Position numbers and translations under genes: made by a program. A DNA stretch of 40,830 bases from Thermococcus celericrescens (GTDB taxonomy: Archaea; Methanobacteriota_B; Thermococci; Thermococcales; Thermococcaceae), in NCBI RefSeq assembly GCF_001484195.1, contig NZ_LLYW01000028.1, positions 1-40,830 on the forward strand, in the 5' to 3' direction. Shown piece after piece: positions 31,515 through 38,949 of this stretch. The notes below the pieces were generated by a model, which saw only the letters and a list, made by a program, of their open reading frames with translations, was not told the origin of the DNA and did no database searches. Numbering within the stretch: the stretch's first letter is position 1; each line of letters begins with the position of its first letter.

Positions 31515-32765
31515 GTGAAAATCGTTCTCACTTACAAGATGACTCACGACTGGAACGTTGAGGAGTTATTAACCGCGTACAGGCGAATCCTCCAGCGGGC
31601 GATTGATGAAATCTGGGAAAACACGACTTGGAAGGAAAAGAAAGTCAAACACCGCTACTCCATTGGAAACGGAAAATACAAGTATTACGAGACAACTCGA
31701 CTAATCCCCTACTTCCCAAAATCCAGCGAGTTCAAGAGGGAATTGAGGAATAAACTCCTCAAGAACTGGCCTTTTGCCAAACACTACGTTGATTCGGCGA
31801 TAAAAACCGCCTACTCAATCCTTGAGAGCTGGAGGCAGAACTACCTGAAGGGAAGGAGAAAGAGAAGAAAACCAGTAGTAAAGAGGAAGTTCGTGCGAGT
31901 TAAGACCACGTTAATGAAGGTTGAAGGCTCGAAAATCAGGATAACCGTCAAACCGAGGGAGGAATACCTCGAACTCGACTATTCTGGAGAATGGTTTTAC
32001 GAGAGGATTGCAGGCTGGAAGGTTGGGGAACTGATAATTAGAGAGAGGGACGTTTATCTGACCTTCTCGAAAGAACTTGAGTTTAATGGAAGGATTAAAC
32101 TCGGGATTGACAGCAACTTAATGAGCTTCGACGTTTATCATCCGGAGAAAGGCTGGATTAAGGTGGATTTGAGTGAACTTCACAGGATTGCGGAAACCTA
32201 CGATGGGATTATTGATAAGCTAAAGAGTATCCAGCGGAAAGCCCCAAAGAGGATTGGAATGCTCCTTAGGAAGTATTACGCGCGTAGGAGGAATAGAATT
32301 GAGGATTTCTTAAATAAACTCGCCGTTCAGCTCTCAAGAGAGTTTCCCGATACGGTTTTCGTTTTCGAAGATTTAAACAAGTTCAAAATGCTGGAGAACG
32401 GTTCGAGAAAGTTCAACCGCAAACTTTCCCATTCGACTTGGGGTAAGATTGTTCGGAAGCTCTCTTACCGTGTTCCAATCGAGTTTGTTAATCCTGCTGG
32501 CACTTCTTCCACCTGCCCGGTGTGTGGGAGTAGGTTAGAGTCCCGAAACGGGCTGGTGGAGTGTTTTAACTGCAGGTTTAAGGCCGATAGGCAGTTCCTT
32601 GGTGCGTTTAATGTTTTCGTTCGGGGAGTTGGGGTCGCCCTGAGCGGGGGTGAGGCCCGTGATTTACTCTCCAATGAACCCGGAGGGGAGTTGAGGCTGA
32701 TGAGCCCCAAGTCCGTCGTGAGGGTGGACTTGAACGGGAGGACGTTTATTCATGTTCCTCCCTAA
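31515..32765 (+). CDS. tnpB: TnpB of element C (intact, second family)
   Basis: IS605-family TnpB, an RNA-guided nuclease, 416 aa in one frame and unrelated in detail to copies A and B. The N-terminal wedge domain is lysine/arginine-rich (KGRRKRRKPVVKRKFVRV near residue 115). RuvC-I Asp199 lies in LGIDSNLMSFDVY, RuvC-II Glu285 in FVFEDLNKF at the usual place, and RuvC-III Asp358 in FKADRQFLGAFNVF. The zinc ribbon is CPVCG ... CFNCRF. All catalytic residues are present, so the protein may be active. The start is GTG 31515 with GAGGTCGAGAG upstream. The C-terminal about 45 codons probably overlap the guide RNA. No tnpA is near. Confidence 0.88.
   Translation: MKIVLTYKMTHDWNVEELLTAYRRILQRAIDEIWENTTWKEKKVKHRYSIGNGKYKYYETTRLIPYFPKSSEFKRELRNKLLKNWPFAKHYVDSAIKTAYSILESWRQNYLKGRRKRRKPVVKRKFVRVKTTLMKVEGSKIRITVKPREEYLELDYSGEWFYERIAGWKVGELIIRERDVYLTFSKELEFNGRIKLGIDSNLMSFDVYHPEKGWIKVDLSELHRIAETYDGIIDKLKSIQRKAPKRIGMLLRKYYARRRNRIEDFLNKLAVQLSREFPDTVFVFEDLNKFKMLENGSRKFNRKLSHSTWGKIVRKLSYRVPIEFVNPAGTSSTCPVCGSRLESRNGLVECFNCRFKADRQFLGAFNVFVRGVGVALSGGEARDLLSNEPGGELRLMSPKSVVRVDLNGRTFIHVPP
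32708..32762 (+). ncRNA. Candidate right-end RNA hairpins of element C
   Basis: Two inverted repeats lie at the end of tnpB: CAAGTCC (32708-32714) with GGACTTG (32726-32732), and GGGAGG (32736-32741) with CCTCCC (32757-32762), the latter running into the stop codon region. By analogy with other TnpB elements these could be the 3' part of the guide RNA and the element's right end. The exact end is not determined. Confidence 0.35.
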
Positions 32766-32786
32766 AAACTCACGATGGACAGACCC

Positions 32787-33923
32787 CTAAACGACCTTCA
32801 CCATCCGCTCCATCCAGGGGCTGACGCGGACGCGGATGTAGCCGCGCAGCTCCTCATCAACCTCCCTGTCGCCGGTGTAAACCCTGAGCGAGCCGTTCCT
32901 GAGCTTGGAAGGCGTTGCCACAACTATTATGTTCTCCTTGGGAATCCTCCTCAGAACCTCGGCCGAGAACTGCTGGTTTCCCCTACCGAATATGAACCCA
33001 AGACCGCCTATTACGGTGACGATGACCCTCGGACTATCTCCAACAAACTGTAGAAGATCCTTCTCGGCTGCATCCCTTACGAGGAGTCTGGTCTTCCCGT
33101 TTCTGACCTCCACAACATCGACCCCAAGGAGCGTTCCATCGATGCCGAGCCTGTCTTTTATTCTTTTTATTGTTGAACCGGAACCGAGGAAGTATATTCC
33201 ATCGTTCTCGAGGATTTCCTCCACCACTGCCTCCGCTATCGCATCAAGTTCGTCCTCCTCATCGACAGGAATCCTCTCCTTACTGCCCTGGATCAGGGTC
33301 TCAACCACCGGAACGAGGGCCCTTCCGTAGGTTCTCGCCTTAACCTCATCGTGCCTGTAGGCATCTTCGTCTATGTCCCTCACGTCCCTCTCCCCCAGGT
33401 TGGCGTTCCCTCTGAGGAACTCCACTAGGAGCCTCGCGGCATCCTCCGGTGAATACGCAAAAACTCCAGAGTACATCTTGACGCCGGTTGGAATGCCGAG
33501 GAGGGGCGTCTTCTCGTCTATTGCCTCCACGATGTCCCTCGCGGTTCCGTCGCCGCCGGCGAAGACTATCAGCTCAACCCGTCCTAACATTCTCTTCACG
33601 AGTTCCTTCGTGTCGTCGCTATCCGTATCCGGAATCCTAACGCCGAGGACTTCGCGGTAACGTACATTCCTGTGTCCGATGACCTCGTAGGGAAAATCGA
33701 ACTCCGCCAGAACCTCTTCCCCCAAACCATCGGGGCCGGTTAAAAACTCGACCTCCTTTCCCTCCGCGTAGTTGCTCAGCTCGTGGAGGAAAAGCCTCAC
33801 AACGTCGGCCGCGATGGGCCTTGCACCCCTCGTTATCGCCTCCTCAACGACGCCGTCCGTGCCCTTCAATGCCACCTTCCCGCCCATTCCAGCTATGGGA
33901 TTGATTATCAGTCCAACGCGCAT
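32787..33923 (-). CDS. ATP-NAD kinase family (AcoX-like) protein
   Basis: Protein of 378 aa from the NAD-kinase-like/AcoX family, found in many archaea; substrate uncertain. The nucleotide-binding start MRVGLIINPIAGMGGKVALKG is followed by the diagnostic GGDGTARDIVEA near residue 118 and LGIPTGVKMYSGVFA near 140. The second half has YFLGSGSTIKRIKDRLGI near 246, TLLGVDVVEVRNGK and IVTVIGGLGFIFGRGNQQFS near 310, typical of the longer COG3199 group rather than classical NAD kinase. The ATG at 33923 lies 4 bp after the stop of the channel-like gene with GAGGTGATACC between, so the two form an operon. Its 3' end faces the end of element C. Confidence 0.8.
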   Translation of the reverse strand: MRVGLIINPIAGMGGKVALKGTDGVVEEAITRGARPIAADVVRLFLHELSNYAEGKEVEFLTGPDGLGEEVLAEFDFPYEVIGHRNVRYREVLGVRIPDTDSDDTKELVKRMLGRVELIVFAGGDGTARDIVEAIDEKTPLLGIPTGVKMYSGVFAYSPEDAARLLVEFLRGNANLGERDVRDIDEDAYRHDEVKARTYGRALVPVVETLIQGSKERIPVDEEDELDAIAEAVVEEILENDGIYFLGSGSTIKRIKDRLGIDGTLLGVDVVEVRNGKTRLLVRDAAEKDLLQFVGDSPRVIVTVIGGLGFIFGRGNQQFSAEVLRRIPKENIIVVATPSKLRNGSLRVYTGDREVDEELRGYIRVRVSPWMERMVKVV

Positions 33924-33927
33924 GGTA

Positions 33928-35379
33928 TCACCTCATGTACTTCCTCGCGAACACCGTCAGGAAGACCGCCCACATAAACATGCCAAACAGGGCCTCGACC
34001 GAGGCTATAACCCTCCCCACACCTATCGGGTGGTAGTCGCCGTACCCAAGGGTCGTCGCGGTAACAACGCTGAAGTATTCGTAGTCGAGGAAGCCCATGC
34101 TTCCGGAGATGCCCTCGACGCTCCGCGTCAGGGAGAACAGAACCGGGAAGAAGACGTTGACCGCGCCGAGCCATATGAGTATGGGCCTCTTCCAGTCGGT
34201 GCCGTACTTGCAGGTCAAATCCGCGAAGAGCCACTCGAAGGCGGATTCCATCCTCATGAAGAGCCTTTTAATCCCCTTCCTCCTGCCGCTCAGCCGGGAG
34301 TTCCTCTTGGCCACCATCTCCAGGTAGTAGTAGCGGTCGGCCCTCTCAAAGTCCCCGTTCCGCTCCCAGCTTATCCTGGCGAGGCGGTAGAGAACCCCGG
34401 CCGCGCGGTGGCTGTTGAACTTACAGTCCTCGACTTCAACGAAGCCCTCGACGTTGAGTTCCACCGGGATGTTGGGCAGAACCGTGGAGTTCCAGGCGAA
34501 GTCGCCGTGGAAAGATACTTTCCGGAATATCAGGTTGCCCATGACCCTCGTGTGCACGAACTCGGGATTCCTGAGCCAGCTTCCCAGGATTTCGGCGTGG
34601 CCAAAGACGTTGAGGTTCTCGAGCACGAGGTTGCCGTGGAACCGCCGCACGCTCAGCCTGACCTGCCTCTTGAAGCGCGCCGACTGGTCGAAGCCTATGT
34701 CCCGGAGAACGAGGGCGGTGGCCTTAACGGCCCTCTCGCGCGATTCGGATGGCTTTATGCCGTGTTCCTCGAGGATTTTCCGCAGAAGAGGATAGCGAAC
34801 GTTTATTCCAATCCTGCGGACTTCACTCAGGTCGCTCAGCTCTATCCTCCCGGTCGCAGTTCTGCGCTCCCCGTACTCCCTCTCGCCCTCCTCCCCCTTG
34901 CCGGTGTACTCGGTTGAGTTTATCATGACGTAGCGAACGCTCGAATTCCTGATGTAAACCGAGTTGGAGAACCCAACCCGCAGCAGGTTCAGGCCGAAAA
35001 CGTGGGAACCGTGAACGGTGAACGTTCCAAGCTCGCTCTCAAAGACGACCAGCCTGCCCACCGTGGAGTTGTAGAAGGTTACACCCGGCACGTTAACGCC
35101 GTCGAAGAGTATCGTCCTGATGTGGGAGTTTTTAAACACTATCGGCTTCTCGGCTTTGAAATCGCTTATTTTGACGTCGTAGAGGTAAACGCCCTCAAAA
35201 TAGGTCTGGCCCACCCTGAGCCTTTTGAGAAAGGTCTCCTCCTTCACCCTCTTTATTTCATCCCCCAAAAGCTTCTCGCCCTCGTCGTAGGGTATGTGAA
35301 GGGGGCAGTAGGTGGAGCCCTCGATGGGCTTCAACCTGCACCTCCGCCCGTTCTCGTAGGTGTACTCGCACATGGCCAT
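33928..35379 (-). CDS. K+-channel-like protein with zinc-finger and repeat N-terminus
   Basis: Protein of 483 aa with an unusual build. The N-terminus (residues 1-35) has MCEYTYENGRRCRLKPIEG followed by TYCPLHIP, a probable C-C-C-H zinc site. Residues about 55-330 are a soluble beta-rich region with pentapeptide-like, short-period repeats (KPIVFKNSHIRTILFDGV, GTFTVHGSHVFGLNLL and so on). The C-terminus holds two membrane helices around a pore loop with the selectivity filter TTLGYGDYHP at about 442-451, as in 2-TM potassium channels. The large domain should be cytosolic and might gate the pore. ATG 35379 fits a leaderless mRNA: a TATA-like CCTTAATTATT lies 27 nt upstream. The first gene of an operon with the NAD-kinase-like protein. 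Confidence 0.8.
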   Translation of the reverse strand: MAMCEYTYENGRRCRLKPIEGSTYCPLHIPYDEGEKLLGDEIKRVKEETFLKRLRVGQTYFEGVYLYDVKISDFKAEKPIVFKNSHIRTILFDGVNVPGVTFYNSTVGRLVVFESELGTFTVHGSHVFGLNLLRVGFSNSVYIRNSSVRYVMINSTEYTGKGEEGEREYGERRTATGRIELSDLSEVRRIGINVRYPLLRKILEEHGIKPSESRERAVKATALVLRDIGFDQSARFKRQVRLSVRRFHGNLVLENLNVFGHAEILGSWLRNPEFVHTRVMGNLIFRKVSFHGDFAWNSTVLPNIPVELNVEGFVEVEDCKFNSHRAAGVLYRLARISWERNGDFERADRYYYLEMVAKRNSRLSGRRKGIKRLFMRMESAFEWLFADLTCKYGTDWKRPILIWLGAVNVFFPVLFSLTRSVEGISGSMGFLDYEYFSVVTATTLGYGDYHPIGVGRVIASVEALFGMFMWAVFLTVFARKYMR

Positions 35380-35405
35380 CCAGGACAAACTAGTTTCCCG
35401 AATAA

Positions 35406-36356
35406 TTAAGGTTTTCTCCTGCTCGGAAGGGCGCGCATGTAGAAGCGCCTTCCTCCATATTCGAGTTCGATCAGCTTTCCGTCCCTGATAAGCCCCTCCA
35501 CCACGTCCCAGCCCGCCCCGGCTTTTCTCAGGAGCTCCCTCACGGCTTCTTCCCTCATCGGGTGCACGGCGGTTATGCTCAGCAGGTCTTCCTCAACGTT
35601 CCCGGTTGAGGCGAAGGTGTTCCCCTCGTAGCTTATGAGGTACTCGACACGCTCTTCCCCAAGGCGCTCGCTGAACAGCTGGTATGCGATGTGTATCGTC
35701 TCCTCGTCCGCCGGTTCGACCCAGTGCTCGGCCGGAGGCCTCGTGGGGATTCCTATGTATGCCCTGTCCGGCTTGAGCTCCGCCAGAAAGTCCGCTATCC
35801 TCTCAAGCCCGCCGTTGTAATCAACGTTTATCAGCATGGTCTCGGTAACGAGCTTTCCTCCGAAGCCGTCCGCGAAGGTCAGCATGCCGTCGAGGATTTT
35901 CTCAAGCCTCAGGCTCTTGTGGGGTCTGTCCACCCTCCGCCAGAGGGGTTCGCTCACCGCGTCGAGCTTCATGGAGACGAAGTCGAACTCAAAAAGCTCC
36001 TCCCTGACGTCCTCCCGCCATATCAGCGAGGAGTTCGTGAGTATCGCCAGGGGTATTCCGAGGGTTTTCAGCATCTCTACCTCTCTGGACAGGTTTACGT
36101 CGAGCGTCGGCTCCCCGTCGGGAACGAAGGTGATGTAGTCTAGCTCTTCCCCGGCCGCTTCGGCCTTCTCGACCTTCCTCGAAACCTCCTCAAAGATCAG
36201 CTCCGGCTCGTAGAACGCCCTCCTTTCAACCTCCATCCTCAGGGTTCTGCCTATCTGGCAGTAGACGCAGGCATAGGAGCAGACCTTGTCGGGTATGTTG
36301 TTTACCCCAAGACTCTTACCGAGTCTCCTCGATGGAACTGGACCGAAGGCTATCAT
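35406..36356 (-). CDS. Radical SAM protein (COG0731-like)
   Basis: Radical SAM enzyme of 316 aa. MIAFGPVPSRRLGKSLGVNN at the start and the cluster motif CSYACVYCQ (Cys26, Cys30, Cys33) identify the COG0731-type group. The SAM-binding FVPDGEPTLDVN lies near residue 97, followed by LAILTNSSLIW and FVSMKLDAVSEPLWRRVDRP, the usual order. The C-terminal about 80 residues look like a winged helix (MREEAVRELLRKAGAGWDVV and so on), which is unusual and may bind nucleic acid. The substrate is unknown. GGTGGTGAC precedes the ATG, a TATA element (minus-strand CCTTATACGC, 36386-36395) lies 34 nt upstream, and a perfect palindrome lies between them. Confidence 0.85.
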   Translation of the reverse strand: MIAFGPVPSRRLGKSLGVNNIPDKVCSYACVYCQIGRTLRMEVERRAFYEPELIFEEVSRKVEKAEAAGEELDYITFVPDGEPTLDVNLSREVEMLKTLGIPLAILTNSSLIWREDVREELFEFDFVSMKLDAVSEPLWRRVDRPHKSLRLEKILDGMLTFADGFGGKLVTETMLINVDYNGGLERIADFLAELKPDRAYIGIPTRPPAEHWVEPADEETIHIAYQLFSERLGEERVEYLISYEGNTFASTGNVEEDLLSITAVHPMREEAVRELLRKAGAGWDVVEGLIRDGKLIELEYGGRRFYMRALPSRRKP

Positions 36357-36369
36357 GTCACCACCGGAA

Positions 36370-36383
36370 TTAGGTTAACCTAA
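36370..36383. promoter_or_regulatory. 14-bp palindromic operator in the radical SAM promoter
   Basis: TTAGGTTAACCTAA is a perfect palindrome located between the TATA element (36386-36395) and the start codon at 36356, so a bound dimer would block RNA polymerase. No other copy was noticed in the window. Confidence 0.5.
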
Positions 36384-36401
36384 AAGCGTATAAGGTTTTG
36401 C

Positions 36402-36650
36402 CTAACCCCTGAGCCTCCGGAAGTACGCCCTCATGGCACTCCAGTTGAGGGCGATATGGACGAAGGATAGGCCAAAGAAAGCGAAGCCAAGGTATATGTG
36501 GAGCGTGTCCGCTAGCGATACGGGAAGGGTGACTCCCAGCTCGGCCGCCAGGGGCGCCACAAGAAGTATAACACCCGTTATCCCCGTTACCAGCCAGAGG
36601 ACGAAGAGAACCGGTGAGACCCACATTCTCAGGCCGTAACCCATGTTCAT
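36402..36650 (-). CDS. DUF4405-like small membrane protein
   Basis: An 82-aa membrane protein with two long hydrophobic helices. The second (LHIYLGFAFFGLSFVHIALNW) has the histidine spacing of DUF4405/cytochrome-b-like proteins (LHxxLG ... HxxLNW) that bind heme or sit beside redox proteins. The first helix lacks a His, so heme binding is uncertain. The ATG overlaps the stop of the upstream secreted protein gene (ATGA). It ends just upstream of the radical SAM promoter. Confidence 0.7.
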   Translation of the reverse strand: MNMGYGLRMWVSPVLFVLWLVTGITGVILLVAPLAAELGVTLPVSLADTLHIYLGFAFFGLSFVHIALNWSAMRAYFRRLRG

Positions 36651-37434
36651 CCCCTCGTGAACCTCTTCCCATCGATGATTATCACGTCAGCCTTGAGCGA
36701 GCCCTCCTCGCTGGCTAGTATCTCAACACTCTCGCCCTGCTTCAAAAGGGCCAGCATCTCGCGCCAGTTGTAGGTGAGCCCATCCGGCCCCGTCCATTTT
36801 CCTCGGATTTCAATGGTGTAGTTGTCAACGACCACCACCCTGGAAACCTCATCCACGGCAGTCACGGTGCCGGTAACGTTGACCTCAGTCACGTTGAGGA
36901 CTTCCTCAGGGGTTGGGGCGCTCTGGTTGGAGGTAACGTTGCCCTCTGGAACCCCAACGTAGAATCGTATCGTAACCCTCTCCTCAGTTCCATAGGGACA
37001 GCCGGAACCATACTTGAAAACCACGTCGAGACTGCCGTTGCCAAGGACTTCAACGGTGTACTGTTTAAACGCCGTGTACGGATCCGTGAGTTCTGTCTCC
37101 GTTTCGTCCACGACCCTGACGTTGTCGGGATTTTCAACCAGGATTTCCCAGTCGGAGTAGGGACACGGCTGTGCGTGCTTGAACTTCACGGTCACATTGA
37201 GGGTGACATCCGTTCCCGGCCTGGGGACGTACGCCTCGGCCGGACGACGCAGAGGACATCATCCCCCTCGTGGGACGTTGCAAAACCGACGTAGTAAGTC
37301 CCGTTTACTGGAGCCGAAGGCAAGCCAGGGGATACCGGCGATGAGGACACCCTGTCCTCGGCTAACCTAACCAGAAACGGAAGGGATGTGAACACGATGA
37401 ACAGGACGAAGGCGACGGCAAGTTTCCGCTCCAT
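36647..37434 (-). pseudogene. Secreted or membrane-anchored protein, frame broken near 37240
   Basis: Two frames of one gene. The first part starts at ATG 37434 with a hydrophobic N-terminal segment (LAVAFVLFIVFTSLPFLV) and runs on to HEGDDVLCVVRP. At about 37236-37243 one base seems missing: the expected continuation EAYVPRPGTDVTLNVTVKFK lies in the next frame and leads into the second part (stop at 36647). Joined, it would be a protein of about 262 aa with paired cysteines (CPYSDWEI, GCPYGTEERV), a Thr/Asn-rich linker with N-glycosylation sequons and a small C-terminal beta domain (VTGTVTAVDEVSRVVVVDNY). I do not recognise the family. A TATA box (minus-strand AGTTTAAATTT) lies about 33 nt upstream. 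It is coupled to the DUF4405-like gene. Confidence 0.6.
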
Positions 37435-37567
37435 ACCGGTAGCAATTACATATGAAACAAAATTTAAACTTCTGGGTCGCTTTTGTAAACGGATTTGTTT
37501 TCTTTAACGAAATTATTTACTCAAAAGGTTCAAATCCATAACGGTGTGTATCCCCCTGGTGAAGACT

Positions 37568-37950
37568 ATGAGGGGATACGTGGGGCTGCTTTTGATCTGG
37601 TTCTCTTGCTTGGAATCGCATCAAGCGGATGCATAAACGGCAACCTGTCTTCTCAGACGAGCTCAACATCCCCCGTTACTCCAACGGAAAAATGGACGGT
37701 AGTTCTAACGCTGGTTGGACCCTCTGGAGAGAAGAACCTAACCCTCGATGAACTAAGAAAGCTCCCCCAAGCTGAGGGTACCGGCGGTTACAAAACGAAG
37801 CTCGGCTCTATAAAGGACATTAGGTACCTACAAGGGGGTCCTCCTGAAAGCGTCCTTGAAAAGAACCCTCTGGTGGTCTACGAAGGCGGAAGGTTCAAAA
37901 TACCGGAGATGGGAATAGATAACCTGAAGAGGATTAAAGTTGAAAAATGA
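37568..37950 (+). pseudogene. Lipoprotein with molybdopterin-oxidoreductase-like fragment, frame broken in the signal peptide
   Basis: ATG 37568, with GGTGA 5 nt upstream, reads MRGYVGLLLI and then goes out of frame, stopping soon after. The adjacent frame supplies VLLLGIASSGC, a lipobox with Cys, and then a Ser/Thr-rich linker and WTVVLTLVGPSGEKNLTLDE. That segment resembles the beginning of the sulfite-oxidase-type molybdopterin-binding domain (GPxGExxLTLDELxxLP). Only about 80 residues follow, ending KIPEMGIDNLKRIKVEK, so the middle of the domain is missing. One base lost near 37595 would explain the frame change. The gene is 9 bp upstream of the DUF364 gene. The family assignment is tentative. 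Confidence 0.45.
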
Positions 37951-37959
37951 GGTGTTCGT

Positions 37960-38700
37960 ATGCTACTGGCCGAATTTAAGAAAAAGGCCCTGAGGCTCAT
38001 CGACGAGGAGCTCAAGGTTCTGGACTTCTCCTTTGGCCTGCCCTACACCTACGTGCTGATTGAAGGAAAGAGGGGAAAAGCCCTCGGCGTTGCCATGACC
38101 CTCCCCGAGGAGATACAGAGATTCGACAACTCCATCGAGGAGCTTGCTCTGGAGGCGTTCATTGAAAAGGCCGACAGCCTCAACGTCATCGAGAGGTCCC
38201 TCGGTCTGGCGGCGATAAACGCGGTTTCGCAGTACTACATCGACCTCGGCAGTGCAAAGTGGATTGACGCCGTGGAACTGCTCGACGGTGACATCGAAAA
38301 GGTAGCGGTCATCGGAAACATGCCGCCGATAGTCAGGGCCCTGCGGGAGAGGGGCTTCAAGCTCTACGTCTTCGAGAGAAACCCAAAGCTCTGGGACAGG
38401 GAAACGCTGAGCGATTCCCTGGAGTACTGGCTCCTGCCAGAGGTGGACGCCGTGATGGCGAGCGCCTCCTGCATGATCAACGGAACCCTCGACATGCTCC
38501 TCGACAGGGCAAAGAATGCCAGAATTTTCCTCCTGACCGGCCCCACGGGACAGGTTCTCCCGGAGTTCCTCCAGGGCACCGGGGTGACCCACGTGGCCTC
38601 GATGAAGGTCGTGAACATTGAAAAGGCGATACTCCAGCTGAAGTTCGGCTGCTTCAAGGGCTTCTCCGACGAGAGCAGGAAATACGTCCTCGAAATATGA
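37960..38700 (+). CDS. DUF364 / putative heavy-metal chelation protein
   Basis: Soluble protein of 246 aa with the DUF364-type layout. The N-terminal part has VLDFSFGLPYTYVLIEG, then SLGLAAINAVSQYYIDL near residue 85. A Rossmann-like half follows with KVAVIGNMPPIVRALRERGF near 111, YVFERNPKLWD near 130, DAVMASASCMINGTLDMLL near 160, and LLTGPTGQVLPEFL near 190. The family has been proposed to bind heavy metals or metal cofactors (often found near molybdate or iron transport genes), but the activity is not established. GAGGTG lies just before the ATG. It follows the lipoprotein remnant closely. Confidence 0.75.
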   Translation: MLLAEFKKKALRLIDEELKVLDFSFGLPYTYVLIEGKRGKALGVAMTLPEEIQRFDNSIEELALEAFIEKADSLNVIERSLGLAAINAVSQYYIDLGSAKWIDAVELLDGDIEKVAVIGNMPPIVRALRERGFKLYVFERNPKLWDRETLSDSLEYWLLPEVDAVMASASCMINGTLDMLLDRAKNARIFLLTGPTGQVLPEFLQGTGVTHVASMKVVNIEKAILQLKFGCFKGFSDESRKYVLEI

Positions 38701-38807
38701 GGGTTTCTTCTTCCTTCTTTATTCCGGGCCCACTGAATGAACCATTCTGAACATTACAGTATCCTCCGCATGACCTCCTCTCCGTCCTGAAGGGCGAGGG
38801 TTCGGCT

Positions 38808-38940
38808 CAACCCCTCGCCAAGGGTGGAGAGGTTTGAGGGGTTCTCATCACCACCCTCTTTGAAGAGGGTTCGGAGAACCCCTCCGGGACGGTCTTGCCC
38901 CAATTACCTCTACCTCCCGCCAAAGCGGGAAGGCTCGGGG
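38808..38940 (-). ncRNA. Probable omega/reRNA region of element B
   Basis: The right-end region has an 11-bp perfect outer stem, GAGGGGTTCTC (38836-38846) with GAGAACCCCTC (38874-38884), that encloses a second hairpin ACCCTCTT-TG-AAGAGGGT (38853-38870). The equivalent outer stem in copy A is GAGGGGTC/GACCCCTC. The GC hairpin CTTCCCGC-TTTG-GCGGGAGG also occurs here, within the tnpB 3' coding region. The strand CCCCTC can alternatively pair with GAGGGG at 38812-38818, suggesting a switchable fold. Confidence 0.5.
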
Positions 38941-38949
38941 TTATGGCTT

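Noticed and set aside
33772-34917. 381-codon plus-strand ORF opposite the channel gene
   Set aside because: The product is low-complexity Pro/Glu/His-rich sequence antisense to a clear channel gene.
36370-36383. The palindrome TTAGGTTAACCTAA as a SurR site
   Set aside because: It has GTT and AAC with no 3-nt spacer, so it does not match GTTn3AAC.
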